NCBI GenBank assembly: GCA_029261795.1
Contig: JAJDAP010000042.1
Span: 1-43,601, forward strand
Direction of reading: 5' to 3'
DNA from: Deltaproteobacteria bacterium
GTDB lineage: Bacteria > Myxococcota_A > UBA9160 > UBA6930
Length of the DNA stretch: 43,601 bases
Translations under genes and position numbers: made by a program
The notes under the pieces: generated by a model
Databases searched by the model: none
Told to the model about the DNA's origin: nothing
The model's input: only the letters and a program-made list of their open reading frames with translations
Shown here: positions 32,291 to 40,649 of the stretch, piece after piece
How the letters are laid out: every line of letters starts with the position of its first letter
How positions within the stretch are numbered: the stretch's first letter is position 1

Positions 32291-33919
32291 ATGAACCATC
32301 TTGAGTCGCTGGAACGCGCGCTGAGAGTCGCCCTGTGGGGGGTTCTCGCACTGGCCGCCGGGATCGCCCTGGCGGGCCCGTTCTGGCTCGCCCTCGGGAC
32401 GGATGAAGCGTGGATCCTGTCGAGCATCCAAGGCCTGTCTCAGCCTCTCGCGCCAGAATTCGCGGTCATTCCGACGCTGACCAGCGGCGGCCTGTTCGCG
32501 GCGATTCACGGGACGATGTTCAGCCTGGATATCACCACACTCTGGCTGCACCGACTGGTGACCGTGGCCAGCCTCGGCCTGGCCATCGCCGGCGCTCGAA
32601 TGTTGCTCCCTGCCTCGGAGCACGACGAGCCGAAGCCGCTCGACACCCAGCTGTTGCTCCTGAGTGGAATCTTCGCGGCGCCCGGCGCCTTGACCCTCGC
32701 GGGTCTCGGTCATGCCGAGTGGATGGCGACCACCTTGACGATCTTCACCGTGGTCTTCTGGGACCGTACCGAGGAGCGACGGATCGCCAGAATGCTAGGC
32801 TGCGGACTCACCCTCGGTCTCGCCATGGCGACGCGATCGCCGGCCCTCGCGTTGGCTCCCGGCCTACTCGTGTGGGCAGCCCTCAGTGGCCCGGGCTGGC
32901 GGAGCCGAGTCGTCGACGCGATCGGCACGCTGACCGTCGGCATGGTCATCGTCGCCGGTGGGATGGCTGTCTTCCTTGCCCTGGCACCCGACTCGGCGCA
33001 GCCTGAAACCGAGAAATCCCTCAGCATCATGGGACTGGTCGGTCTCGTCCCCAACTACCCGCGGCTACTCAATCGATGGGTCACCGGCGAGCGGATCCTA
33101 CCGATCGCCTGGTTGAGCGTCGTTACGGGAGCCGTCGCGTACTGGGGATGCTCGGCTGCGCGAGCCCGGAACGAACCGCTTCCGGCCTGGACGATGCTGT
33201 TGCTATTCGCCTGGAGCAGTTGGCTGGCCTGGATGCTGCGCGCCCCGATTGCGCACCTTCGCTATCTGTGGCCGGGGCTCGGATCGCTTGCCGTGGCGAC
33301 CGGAATCACGCTGACGTTGATGCACCGCGCCGCTAGCCGGCGAACCGATCCCGCAGAGCGCGTCGCCGGGCGCGTGGCTTGCCTGGCGCTCGCGCTCGCG
33401 CTGATGATCGGACCGCTCGGAACCGGATTCCGCGCGCTGGTCAATGGCCAACCGGACCTGGTGATGTGGGAGTGGTCCGGACAAACACCTCTCTCGTACA
33501 CGCGTCGCTTCCAACACGTGCGCGATCAGCGAGAGGCCGCCGCCTGGTTGCGCGACCACGTGCCCGCTTCGGAGGATATCGCCGTCTTCGCCCAGCCCTA
33601 CCCGCTGCGATACCTGTCGGGTACCCGGGTTCGCGCACACTGGGACTTCCTCGACGCCGAACTGAAGTCCTTCACGAGCGCGCGACCCGATTGGATCGTT
33701 CTCCAGCACCACAACCACGCGTTCCGCTTCCTCTCCGCCGAGGCCCGCAACTGGATCGAGCGTGCCTGTGAGCTTCGCTCGCAGTTCGGTAGCTATGCGA
33801 TCTATCGGGTCGAAGGACCCTGGCCGGATGACCTCGGGATCTTCGCCCTGCACGGCCGGCCGGAGGAGCGCTACCCGCACGCCGATTTGCGCTTCGGATC
33901 GAGCGGGGCGCGCAAGTAG
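32291..33919 (+). CDS. Polytopic membrane glycosyltransferase (GT39/GT83-like)
   Basis: 542 aa with about ten or more hydrophobic helices. An acidic pair in the first periplasmic loop (GTDEAW, Asp38-Glu39) corresponds to the catalytic DE/DD of PMT/ArnT-type enzymes that use lipid-linked sugars. A soluble C-terminal domain (about 400-542) follows. It could transfer the sugar built by the divergent operon onto a lipid or polymer outside the inner membrane. Divergent from the GT2 fusion with a 184-base AT-richer gap. The stop is followed directly by the next start. Confidence 0.75.
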   Translation: MNHLESLERALRVALWGVLALAAGIALAGPFWLALGTDEAWILSSIQGLSQPLAPEFAVIPTLTSGGLFAAIHGTMFSLDITTLWLHRLVTVASLGLAIAGARMLLPASEHDEPKPLDTQLLLLSGIFAAPGALTLAGLGHAEWMATTLTIFTVVFWDRTEERRIARMLGCGLTLGLAMATRSPALALAPGLLVWAALSGPGWRSRVVDAIGTLTVGMVIVAGGMAVFLALAPDSAQPETEKSLSIMGLVGLVPNYPRLLNRWVTGERILPIAWLSVVTGAVAYWGCSAARARNEPLPAWTMLLLFAWSSWLAWMLRAPIAHLRYLWPGLGSLAVATGITLTLMHRAASRRTDPAERVAGRVACLALALALMIGPLGTGFRALVNGQPDLVMWEWSGQTPLSYTRRFQHVRDQREAAAWLRDHVPASEDIAVFAQPYPLRYLSGTRVRAHWDFLDAELKSFTSARPDWIVLQHHNHAFRFLSAEARNWIERACELRSQFGSYAIYRVEGPWPDDLGIFALHGRPEERYPHADLRFGSSGARK

Positions 33920-34981
33920 GTGAGTGACCAGCCGTCGGGCGGCCGGGGTCGCGCGATCCTGGGGTTCTCGGTCGGAGCCGCGTTCCTGGCCTTCGCGCTG
34001 AGGGGTGTTCCGTTCGACGAACTCCGCGGCGCTGTCGCGCGACTCGATGCCGCAACCCTCGCCGCAGTCGCGGGCCTGACCCTGCTACAGCAGTTGTTCA
34101 GGACCTGGCGCCAGGCCCTACTCCTCGAACCCATCGCACCGGGCATCTCGTTTCGGCAACAGTTGCTGATGTTCCAGCTCGGCTTCCTCGGGATCGCCAT
34201 TCTTCCGGCGCGTCTCGGTGAGATCGTGCGCCCGGCGATGCTACGCCGACGTCAGGGGCTCCCGCTTTCTCGCGGCATCGGGTTCGTCGTGGCCGAGCGC
34301 ATGCTCGACATCATCGTGGTGCTGGCTGCCCTCGCCTTTACCCTCGAACGGGCAGACGCGGGTACGGCCGCCGGCGAGATCGTGCTGGAACTTCGGCCGC
34401 TGATGATTCCAGGACTGGTTGGCGCCGCGTCGGCACTCGTCATCGCGATCTGGTGGGGCGAGCCGATGACGAGACGCTGGCTGGTTCCCGAGCGGGGGCG
34501 CATCCGCGAGGCACTCGCGGATTTCGTCGGAACGCTCTCGGTCTTGCGTTCGGTTCCCCGCCTCGTCGCCGGTGGGGCGCTCAGCGCCGCCCACTTCGCT
34601 TGCATGGCCTTCTCGGTGTCCTTCGTCGCCGAGGCCCTTGGGCTGGGCGATGCCATCGGACCGGTCGAGAGTCTCGGCGTGCTCTGCTTGACGATGATCG
34701 GCCTGGCGCTGCCAGCACCGCCCGGCCAGATCGGCGTCTTCGAGGGATCGGTGGTTGCCGGGCTGAGTGTCTTTGGAGTCTCTGGCGACCAACGCGCACT
34801 CGCCCTGGCGTTCGCGTTGGTGGTGCATTGGTGGCCGCTCGCCGTTCACGCGGGTGCTACGGCGCTCCTCGTCGGCTGGCATCGAGAAGAGACACGCGGC
34901 CTCTTCGGGGAGCTCCGCACGGCGTCCGAGCCGCCGGAGGAACCCGGAAACGGATCGCTGGGTCCCCGTACCCAGGACTAA
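33920..34981 (+). CDS. UPF0104 / lysylphosphatidylglycerol synthase-type membrane protein (flippase-like)
   Basis: 353 aa with about seven to eight membrane helices. The segment QLGFLGIAILPARLGEIVRPAMLRRRQGLP carries the family signature (P-x-R-x-GE-x-x-R) of UPF0104 proteins and the MprF flippase domain. PAPPGQIGVFEG is the second conserved loop. The catalytic synthase domain of MprF is absent, so a lipid-flipping or transport role is more likely. The GTG start directly follows the TAG of the membrane glycosyltransferase, so they are one transcription unit. It converges with the methyltransferase; the two stops overlap by four bases. Confidence 0.84.
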   Translation: MSDQPSGGRGRAILGFSVGAAFLAFALRGVPFDELRGAVARLDAATLAAVAGLTLLQQLFRTWRQALLLEPIAPGISFRQQLLMFQLGFLGIAILPARLGEIVRPAMLRRRQGLPLSRGIGFVVAERMLDIIVVLAALAFTLERADAGTAAGEIVLELRPLMIPGLVGAASALVIAIWWGEPMTRRWLVPERGRIREALADFVGTLSVLRSVPRLVAGGALSAAHFACMAFSVSFVAEALGLGDAIGPVESLGVLCLTMIGLALPAPPGQIGVFEGSVVAGLSVFGVSGDQRALALAFALVVHWWPLAVHAGATALLVGWHREETRGLFGELRTASEPPEEPGNGSLGPRTQD

Positions 34982-35832
34982 CGTTCGGGAATCTCTGCGA
35001 TCGCGATCCGCTCGACCTCCCAGTGCGAGTCCCTTCGGCCGAGTGGCGTGAGATACCGCGTTCGCAGCTCCTCATGGCCGACATCCTCGAGCAGGGCCAG
35101 GCCGAAGCCGGCGACATGGCGTGCAAGGTCGGCCGGCGCAAAGGTCGTCAGCCACGGCTCGCCCGCTTTCGCGGCGCCGATAGCACTTTCCGACGCGAGC
35201 CCGGCCGGAACGATGTAGCTGAACGCCAGCCGACTGCCTGCTGCGCAGGAAGCGACGAACGACAGGGTCGCGTCAACAGCCTCAGCGCTCAGGTACTGGC
35301 TCACGCCTTCCCAGAGAAAGAAGGCCGGCCGACCCGGATCGAAACCCGCCCGGCCAAGCGCAAGGGCCAGCGATTCGTGCTCGAAATCGATCGGCGCCTC
35401 GACGATGCGACGCTCGCTCCTGGCGCTGGGAAGACGCGAGCGCTTCCAGGAGAGGTTCGCTGGGCGATCGACCTCGAAGACCGGCACCTCCGCCGAACCC
35501 TCGAGCCGAATGGCTCTGCAATCGAGCCCAACACCCAGGATCACGCACTGCTCGGTGCTGGTGAGACCCGAACGAAACGCCTCGTCGAGAAAACGGGTGC
35601 GGGTCAGCAGCCCGCCCATCACCCCCGGAAAAGCGCGCTCGTAGAAGGCAGCCACCGCAGCGCGAACCGGGGGAAACGGGAAGGTTCGCGCGATGATTCT
35701 CGTCGGTAGCGAGAAGAGCAGGGTTGCCGCGTACGGATCTTCGAACAGGCGCCCGGCCTCGGGTCGCGCACTCTCGAGCGCCCGCGCCACGGCGACCGAT
35801 TGCGCGGTACGGCTTCGACCCTGATCGGACAC
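34978..35832 (-). CDS. SAM-dependent methyltransferase (LCM/TIGR00027 type)
   Basis: 284 aa of the leucine-carboxyl-methyltransferase-like family found in many bacteria. The N-terminal SRTAQSVAVARALESARPEAGRLFEDPYA is the family hallmark. CVILGVGLDCRAIRL is the SAM-binding glycine loop, EVDRP the acidic strand end, and FLWEGVSQYL the post-loop. Members often O-methylate carboxyl or hydroxyl groups of polyketides or lipids. The GTG start has a GAGGAG site 7 bases before it. It lies 38 bases after the shortened TauD gene and is probably co-transcribed with it. Confidence 0.88.
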   Translation of the reverse strand: MSDQGRSRTAQSVAVARALESARPEAGRLFEDPYAATLLFSLPTRIIARTFPFPPVRAAVAAFYERAFPGVMGGLLTRTRFLDEAFRSGLTSTEQCVILGVGLDCRAIRLEGSAEVPVFEVDRPANLSWKRSRLPSARSERRIVEAPIDFEHESLALALGRAGFDPGRPAFFLWEGVSQYLSAEAVDATLSFVASCAAGSRLAFSYIVPAGLASESAIGAAKAGEPWLTTFAPADLARHVAGFGLALLEDVGHEELRTRYLTPLGRRDSHWEVERIAIAEIPER

Positions 35833-35870
35833 GGTGCTCTCCTCGATTGATCCACTCGCGGACCGGGCGT

Positions 35871-36587
35871 CTAGAACTCGTAGCCGCCGATCCCGTAGAA
35901 CCCGCTCGACGCGGCCTTGTCGCCCACGTGCCTGGGCCACATTCGCGCGCCGTCGGGCGCTTCCGGATGGTCGCCTAGGACCGTGACCCGACGCAGCAAG
36001 CGGCGCGCGTCGGTATCATCGACCACCGCGTGGAGCGTCGCGCGTTCATCCCAGAGCGCGATGTCGCCGGGAGACCAGCTCCAGCGGCAACTGAACTTCA
36101 CCTGCTCCTGCCATCCGTCGTCATGGATGCAGGTCAGGCCGGTCAGGAACTCCTGCATCGGCAACGACAGCGAATCGAACACATCGCGGCAGTTGATCCA
36201 CATCGTGTCGCCGCCGCACGCCGGGCCATCCACCATGTGGAGGAGTGCGGCCACCGGCGGGGACTCCGAGAAGGTCACATCCGTATGCCAAAGGTCGGCT
36301 CTGACGCCGGTCGGAGCATCCGAATCGAGTTCGCAGACTTCGGGAACCGAATCGTCTGCCCTTGGCAGATAGGGATGTGTTTCGAGGGGCCCGAACAGCG
36401 CGCCGTTCTTGCGCAGCCTGGCAACCGTCGGCGCCAGGCCCGGCAGGAAGAGCACCAGGTGATCGGCCAGAGCCGCCTTCAGTTCGCCGGCCACTCGGTC
36501 GTCGATCGCATCTGCGGCGAGACCACGGACGGTTGCCCCGAGCCTCCCACCGATCGGTTCCACCTCGAGGCCGATCCTCCTGTTCAT
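35871..36587 (-). CDS. TauD/TfdA dioxygenase, shortened
   Basis: 238 aa; typical TauD proteins have about 280-300. The iron ligands are kept: His101 and Asp103 (WHTDVTF), and His186 (ERATLHAVVDD), with Arg residues at 196-200 for 2-oxoglutarate. The spacing between Asp103 and His186 is about 83 residues against roughly 150 in TauD. The segment that normally holds the HPVVR-HPETGR region is missing: LTCIHDDGWQEQ runs straight into VKFSCRWSWSPGD. This looks like an in-frame internal deletion, so activity is doubtful. A GTG start at 36614 is an alternative. It is upstream of the methyltransferase and divergent from the MBOAT gene. Confidence 0.82.
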   Translation of the reverse strand: MNRRIGLEVEPIGGRLGATVRGLAADAIDDRVAGELKAALADHLVLFLPGLAPTVARLRKNGALFGPLETHPYLPRADDSVPEVCELDSDAPTGVRADLWHTDVTFSESPPVAALLHMVDGPACGGDTMWINCRDVFDSLSLPMQEFLTGLTCIHDDGWQEQVKFSCRWSWSPGDIALWDERATLHAVVDDTDARRLLRRVTVLGDHPEAPDGARMWPRHVGDKAASSGFYGIGGYEF

Positions 36588-36765
36588 CCCGTTCGACCCA
36601 TTCGAGTTTGCCACCGGGGCATCGTGCCAGATGCCAACCGCCGCGTCACGGGCCGCCACCCGGCACCCGATTCGCTTGCTAGCTTGACGCTCCCTGTGAA
36701 GTGGATCCGGAGTTCGATGGCACGGCGCCCGTCCCGCACGCCCCATCTCTCGGTCGCGGACTGAA

Positions 36766-38172
36766 GTGCTCTTCCAGTCTCCGCTCTTCCTCTTCTTCTT
36801 CGCCACGGTGACAGCGCTCCTCTTCGTCGTACGGAAGCGGCAGCGCCGCCACCTCGTCCTGCTGGTCGCGAGCTACGTCTTCTACGCGGCCTGGGACCCA
36901 CGGTTCCTGCTGCTGATCTGGCTCTCGACGGCAATCGACTTCTGGGTCGGCCGGCGCCTCGCGGCCAACGATGAAGCGAAGACACGCGGTCGTTGGTTGC
37001 GGCTCTCGATCGCTTCGAATCTCGGCATTCTCGCCGCCTTCAAGTACTTCGACTTCTTCGCCGCGAGTGCCGTCGACCTGGCCGCCATCTTCGGCGTCGT
37101 GCTGCAACCGACGAGCCTGGATGTCGTGCTCCCGGTCGGCATCAGCTTCTACACCTTCCAATCGATGAGTTACACGATCGACATCCACCGGCGGAAGCTT
37201 CAGCCCGAGCCGAGTGTGCTGCGGTTCGCTCTGTACGTGGCGTTCTTTCCGCAGCTCGTCGCCGGGCCGATCGTGAGGGCCCGGCACTTCCTGCCCCAAC
37301 TCGCGCGCGATCGCTTGCCGAGATTCCAGGATCTCGGCCCTGGTGCTCTGCTCTTCTGCGTCGGTCTGTTCAAGAAGATCGCCATGGCCGACCACTTCGG
37401 CCGCTTCGCTGATCCGGTCTTCGGGAATCCGGAGCTCTACGGATCGCCGATCCTGGCCCTCGGCATCGCTTGTTATGCCGCAGAGATCTATTGCGACTTC
37501 AGCGGCTATTCGGACATGGCCGTGGGCCTGGGGCGCATTCTCGGCTACCGGCTCCCACGCAACTTCGATCGGCCCTATCGCTCGCGCTCGCCTCGAGAGT
37601 TCTGGCGGCGCTGGCACATCAGCCTCAGCAGTTGGCTTAGGGACTATCTCTACATCTCGCTTGGTGGCAACCGGGGCAGCGGCGGCCAGACCCACTGGAA
37701 CCTGTTCTTGACCATGCTCCTCGGCGGGCTCTGGCATGGCGCCAACTACACCTTCCTGGTCTGGGGCGCGCTCCACGCACTGGGACTGAGTGCGACACGC
37801 ATCGCGGGACCCGCCGCGGCGAATCTCGAGCGCCGCCTGAACCCGCTGCTGGGCTGGCTCGGAACCATCAGCCTGGTGGGCGTCGGTTGGGTGATCTTCC
37901 GAGCAACATCGCTGGGCGAGGCCTGGCTCTATCTATCCCGATTGGCCGCCTTCGACTCGGCGATCGAAGCTCCTGATCCCTGGCAGACCGCCTTCGTCAT
38001 CCTGTTGGGCATCCCGTTCGTCCTCGGGCAGAGCCGATTCGGCGCTGTCTGCGAGCGACGTGCGCGCAGAGCGGGCCGGCTTCACCAGGGCCTCGCCGCT
38101 GGAGCGCTGTTCGCGACCGCCTACGCACTCTCGATCGGAGAGAATCGTGTCTTCATCTATTTCCAGTTCTGA
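36766..38172 (+). CDS. MBOAT O-acyltransferase (AlgI-like)
   Basis: 468-aa polytopic membrane protein. It starts MLFQSPLFLFFF, like AlgI/PatA/DltB-related proteins. It shows GISFYTFQSMSYTIDIHRR, LVAGPIVRARHFLPQL, YCDFSGYSDMAVGLGRILGY, RSPREFWRRWHISLSSWLRDYLYI and LLGGLWHGANYTF, which holds the conserved catalytic His. It moves an acyl (often acetyl) group across the membrane for polysaccharide O-acylation. The GTG start is fixed by the family N-terminus. The downstream SGNH gene begins inside its 3' end, and the two proteins should work as a pair. Confidence 0.92.
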   Translation: MLFQSPLFLFFFATVTALLFVVRKRQRRHLVLLVASYVFYAAWDPRFLLLIWLSTAIDFWVGRRLAANDEAKTRGRWLRLSIASNLGILAAFKYFDFFAASAVDLAAIFGVVLQPTSLDVVLPVGISFYTFQSMSYTIDIHRRKLQPEPSVLRFALYVAFFPQLVAGPIVRARHFLPQLARDRLPRFQDLGPGALLFCVGLFKKIAMADHFGRFADPVFGNPELYGSPILALGIACYAAEIYCDFSGYSDMAVGLGRILGYRLPRNFDRPYRSRSPREFWRRWHISLSSWLRDYLYISLGGNRGSGGQTHWNLFLTMLLGGLWHGANYTFLVWGALHALGLSATRIAGPAAANLERRLNPLLGWLGTISLVGVGWVIFRATSLGEAWLYLSRLAAFDSAIEAPDPWQTAFVILLGIPFVLGQSRFGAVCERRARRAGRLHQGLAAGALFATAYALSIGENRVFIYFQF

Positions 38173-39376
38173 ACCCGGAAAGCCGTCTCGGGCCGTTCGA
38201 ATCGCAAGCTTCACGACGGCCTTCGTGCTGGCCTGGGGCGTCGCCTGGGCGGCCGTGTGGCTCCTCGACCGAACGGGAATCTGGGAGCGACTCCGGATCT
38301 CGCCTTCGATGGCCGGAAAGTGGGACCCGGCGGAACGAGACCCGATCTCGCGCGACTATCAGAGGCCCGGTGTCCCGACGGGACGCCATTTCCATCGACG
38401 CGCGGGCCCCTTCGTTTCCGAGGGTCGAATCCTGGCCGATGGTGCGCGACACCGGGGCTACGCGTATGCGCCGTATGACGCCGAGCCTCCGATTCGCGTC
38501 GAGTACGGCCGGCTTGGCTATCGCAGCGAGTTCGCCGCCGAGCCGGGCGGAACCGCCGTGCTCGGCAGCTCTTATGTCGAAGCGGCATTCGCAGCGGCCG
38601 AAGACACGATCCCGGGCTGGCTTCGCAGCGATCACGGCATCCCGGCCGCCAACTTCGGAACCGCCTACACCGGCGGAGAGGCCGTACTCTCCTCCCTCGA
38701 TCGTTTCGTCATGCCAACACAGCCAGCGCATATCGTGTGGCTCTTCGCGGAACGCGCCGACTTCGGGCAACTGGTCGAGGAACATCGGCGCATCACCGCC
38801 GAGCCCGGTCCGAAGCTCGGCAGCCTTCTCGATACACTTCGATCTGCGAGTGCTGGATTTCTCGTCAGCGCGCTTCGCTCGGCGGATGACACGGGCCGAT
38901 ATTGGCGTTCACGGCTCGGCGGTGCGACCGGCCCGGAACGACGACAGCCGCTCCCGAAACAGCGCTTCCGCATCGGTACCCGCGCCCTGGCGATCCAGCT
39001 GACCGCGGTTCCTTCCTGGCCGATCGTCACGGAGGCCCGCCCCTTGCTCGCATCGGTGCTGGCGCGCATGCAGCGGGTTGCCGCGGCGGGAGGAGCAGAC
39101 CTTTCCGTGGCCTACGTTCCCGTACGCGCGCGGACCCTGCGCGGCCTCGGCGTTCCGCCGACCCGGTTGATTCCGCTGCCCCGTTTCGCGGTCGGCGTCG
39201 AGTCCGAGTGCGAGAAGCTCGGAATCCCGTTCACGGACACCACGGAGCCGCTCCGCATTGCGCTCCGGCAGGACGTCCTCGTGATCAACCCGGTCTGGGA
39301 CACGCATCTGAACGCTGCTGGGATGCGTGTCGTCGCGAGCAGCATCGCCGAGATGCTGAACGCACCCGAGAACTAA
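38147..39376 (+). CDS. SGNH/AlgX-AlgJ-like acyltransferase partner of MBOAT
   Basis: 409 aa. One N-terminal membrane anchor (about 16-40) is followed by a periplasmic SGNH-type domain. The nucleophile motif is VLGSSYVEAAF (Ser141 or Ser142), and a DTHLNAAG motif with Asp385 and His387 lies near the C-terminus. This is the DxH layout seen in AlgX/AlgJ-type proteins. It probably takes the acyl group from the MBOAT protein and places it on an extracellular polymer or glycolipid. The GTG start lies 26 bases inside the MBOAT gene and has a GGAGAG ribosome site. Family identity outside the motifs is weak. Confidence 0.78.
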   Translation: MSSSISSSEPGKPSRAVRIASFTTAFVLAWGVAWAAVWLLDRTGIWERLRISPSMAGKWDPAERDPISRDYQRPGVPTGRHFHRRAGPFVSEGRILADGARHRGYAYAPYDAEPPIRVEYGRLGYRSEFAAEPGGTAVLGSSYVEAAFAAAEDTIPGWLRSDHGIPAANFGTAYTGGEAVLSSLDRFVMPTQPAHIVWLFAERADFGQLVEEHRRITAEPGPKLGSLLDTLRSASAGFLVSALRSADDTGRYWRSRLGGATGPERRQPLPKQRFRIGTRALAIQLTAVPSWPIVTEARPLLASVLARMQRVAAAGGADLSVAYVPVRARTLRGLGVPPTRLIPLPRFAVGVESECEKLGIPFTDTTEPLRIALRQDVLVINPVWDTHLNAAGMRVVASSIAEMLNAPEN

Positions 39377-40578
39377 CGTCGATCGGCGGAGCGAACCGCC
39401 GCGCCGCCGATCCGCACGATGCGACTGTCTCCGAAGGGCGTGCCGACACCGCTATTCACCGTGAGAGCGACGGCCAGGTCGCGCGCGGGATCCGCCCAGG
39501 CCCCCGACCCTCCAAAGCCGAAATGCCCGAAGCCGGAAGGCACCCGGGAGAACATCGCGAACACCCGGTGATAGCCGAGCCGCCAGCGCATCGAGACTGG
39601 AATCACGCGGCCGATACCCCGGTTCTGTTCCTCGGACGCGCGCGCAATCGTCTCGGCGGAAACCAGCCGCGTTCCGTCGAGCTCGCCCCCGCCGGCGAGA
39701 CACGCATACATCCGGGCCAGGGAACGTGCCGTGAACATTCCGTTCGCCGCCGGAATCGAAGCCGCTCGAAACGCCTCGGAATTGAAATCCAGGTCTTCCA
39801 TCCCGTTCGCCACCAGGGCGGCCAGGGACTCGCGCGGGTCGTAGCGGATGCCGAGCTTCTTCAGCCGGGAACCCCAACGCTCGGCGCCTTCGCGCAGCTT
39901 CTCGCTGGCCCGACGACGCTTCTCGATCGGGCCCTCCATGGCGGCGGCCATCAGCGGAGCGCAGCGATGTTGCTGATCTTGTGGCAGGCCGCAGTAGAGG
40001 CCTTCGAGACCCAATGGCCCCGCAATCTCATTCGCGATCAGCTCAGAGAAAGGCTTCTCTCCGGCAACTCGTCGCACCAGTTCGCCAACGAGCCAACCGT
40101 AGGTCATGGCGTGGTAGCCATGGCTCGCGCCCGGGGCGTGCCGTGGCTTCGCCGCCGCCAACCGCGAGGTCATCTGCTCCCAGTCGAGCATTTCGGAGGC
40201 GTGCTCCACCACGTCGTCCAGGCCGTAGAGCCCGGCCTCGTGACACATCAGTTGACGCACGGTGATCGCGCCTTTGCCCTCCGCCGCGAACTCCGGCCAG
40301 TACTCGGCCACCGGCGTGTCGTAGTCGAGCTGGCCGCGGTCGGCATGGATGTGCAGGGGTGTCGAAGCCACGCCCTTCGTCGTGGAGAACGAGATGCTGA
40401 GCGTGTCCTCTTGCCAGGGGTTGCCTTCCACGTCGCGGGTCCCGCCCCAGATGTCGACGACTTTCTCGCCGCGGTGATAGACGCAGGCGGCTGCACCACC
40501 GGGCCCCTTGTTGGAGAGGATTCGCCGTAGGGTCTCTGCGACCCGGGCGAAATCGGGATGGACGGTGCCGTGCAGCAT
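39373..40578 (-). CDS. Serine beta-lactamase-fold esterase (EstB-like)
   Basis: 401 aa of the beta-lactamase/transpeptidase-like serine hydrolase family. The SxxK motif is Ser65-x-x-Lys68 in SFSTTKG. The second motif Tyr is in HAMTYGWLVGELVRR, and the third loop reads FGHFGFGGSG. Relatives such as EstB and class C-like esterases cleave esters and rarely beta-lactams. The protein has no signal peptide and is probably cytoplasmic. The ATG at 40578 follows AGGAAGG by 9 bases. Its stop overlaps the SGNH gene stop by four bases on the opposite strand. Confidence 0.9.
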   Translation of the reverse strand: MLHGTVHPDFARVAETLRRILSNKGPGGAAACVYHRGEKVVDIWGGTRDVEGNPWQEDTLSISFSTTKGVASTPLHIHADRGQLDYDTPVAEYWPEFAAEGKGAITVRQLMCHEAGLYGLDDVVEHASEMLDWEQMTSRLAAAKPRHAPGASHGYHAMTYGWLVGELVRRVAGEKPFSELIANEIAGPLGLEGLYCGLPQDQQHRCAPLMAAAMEGPIEKRRRASEKLREGAERWGSRLKKLGIRYDPRESLAALVANGMEDLDFNSEAFRAASIPAANGMFTARSLARMYACLAGGGELDGTRLVSAETIARASEEQNRGIGRVIPVSMRWRLGYHRVFAMFSRVPSGFGHFGFGGSGAWADPARDLAVALTVNSGVGTPFGDSRIVRIGGAAVRSADRR

Positions 40579-40649
40579 CGCGATCAACCTTCCTGAAGTG
40601 AGCCAGGATTGTGACGCTTGTTCGATTGTGGAGCCATTTCGACGCCGCT

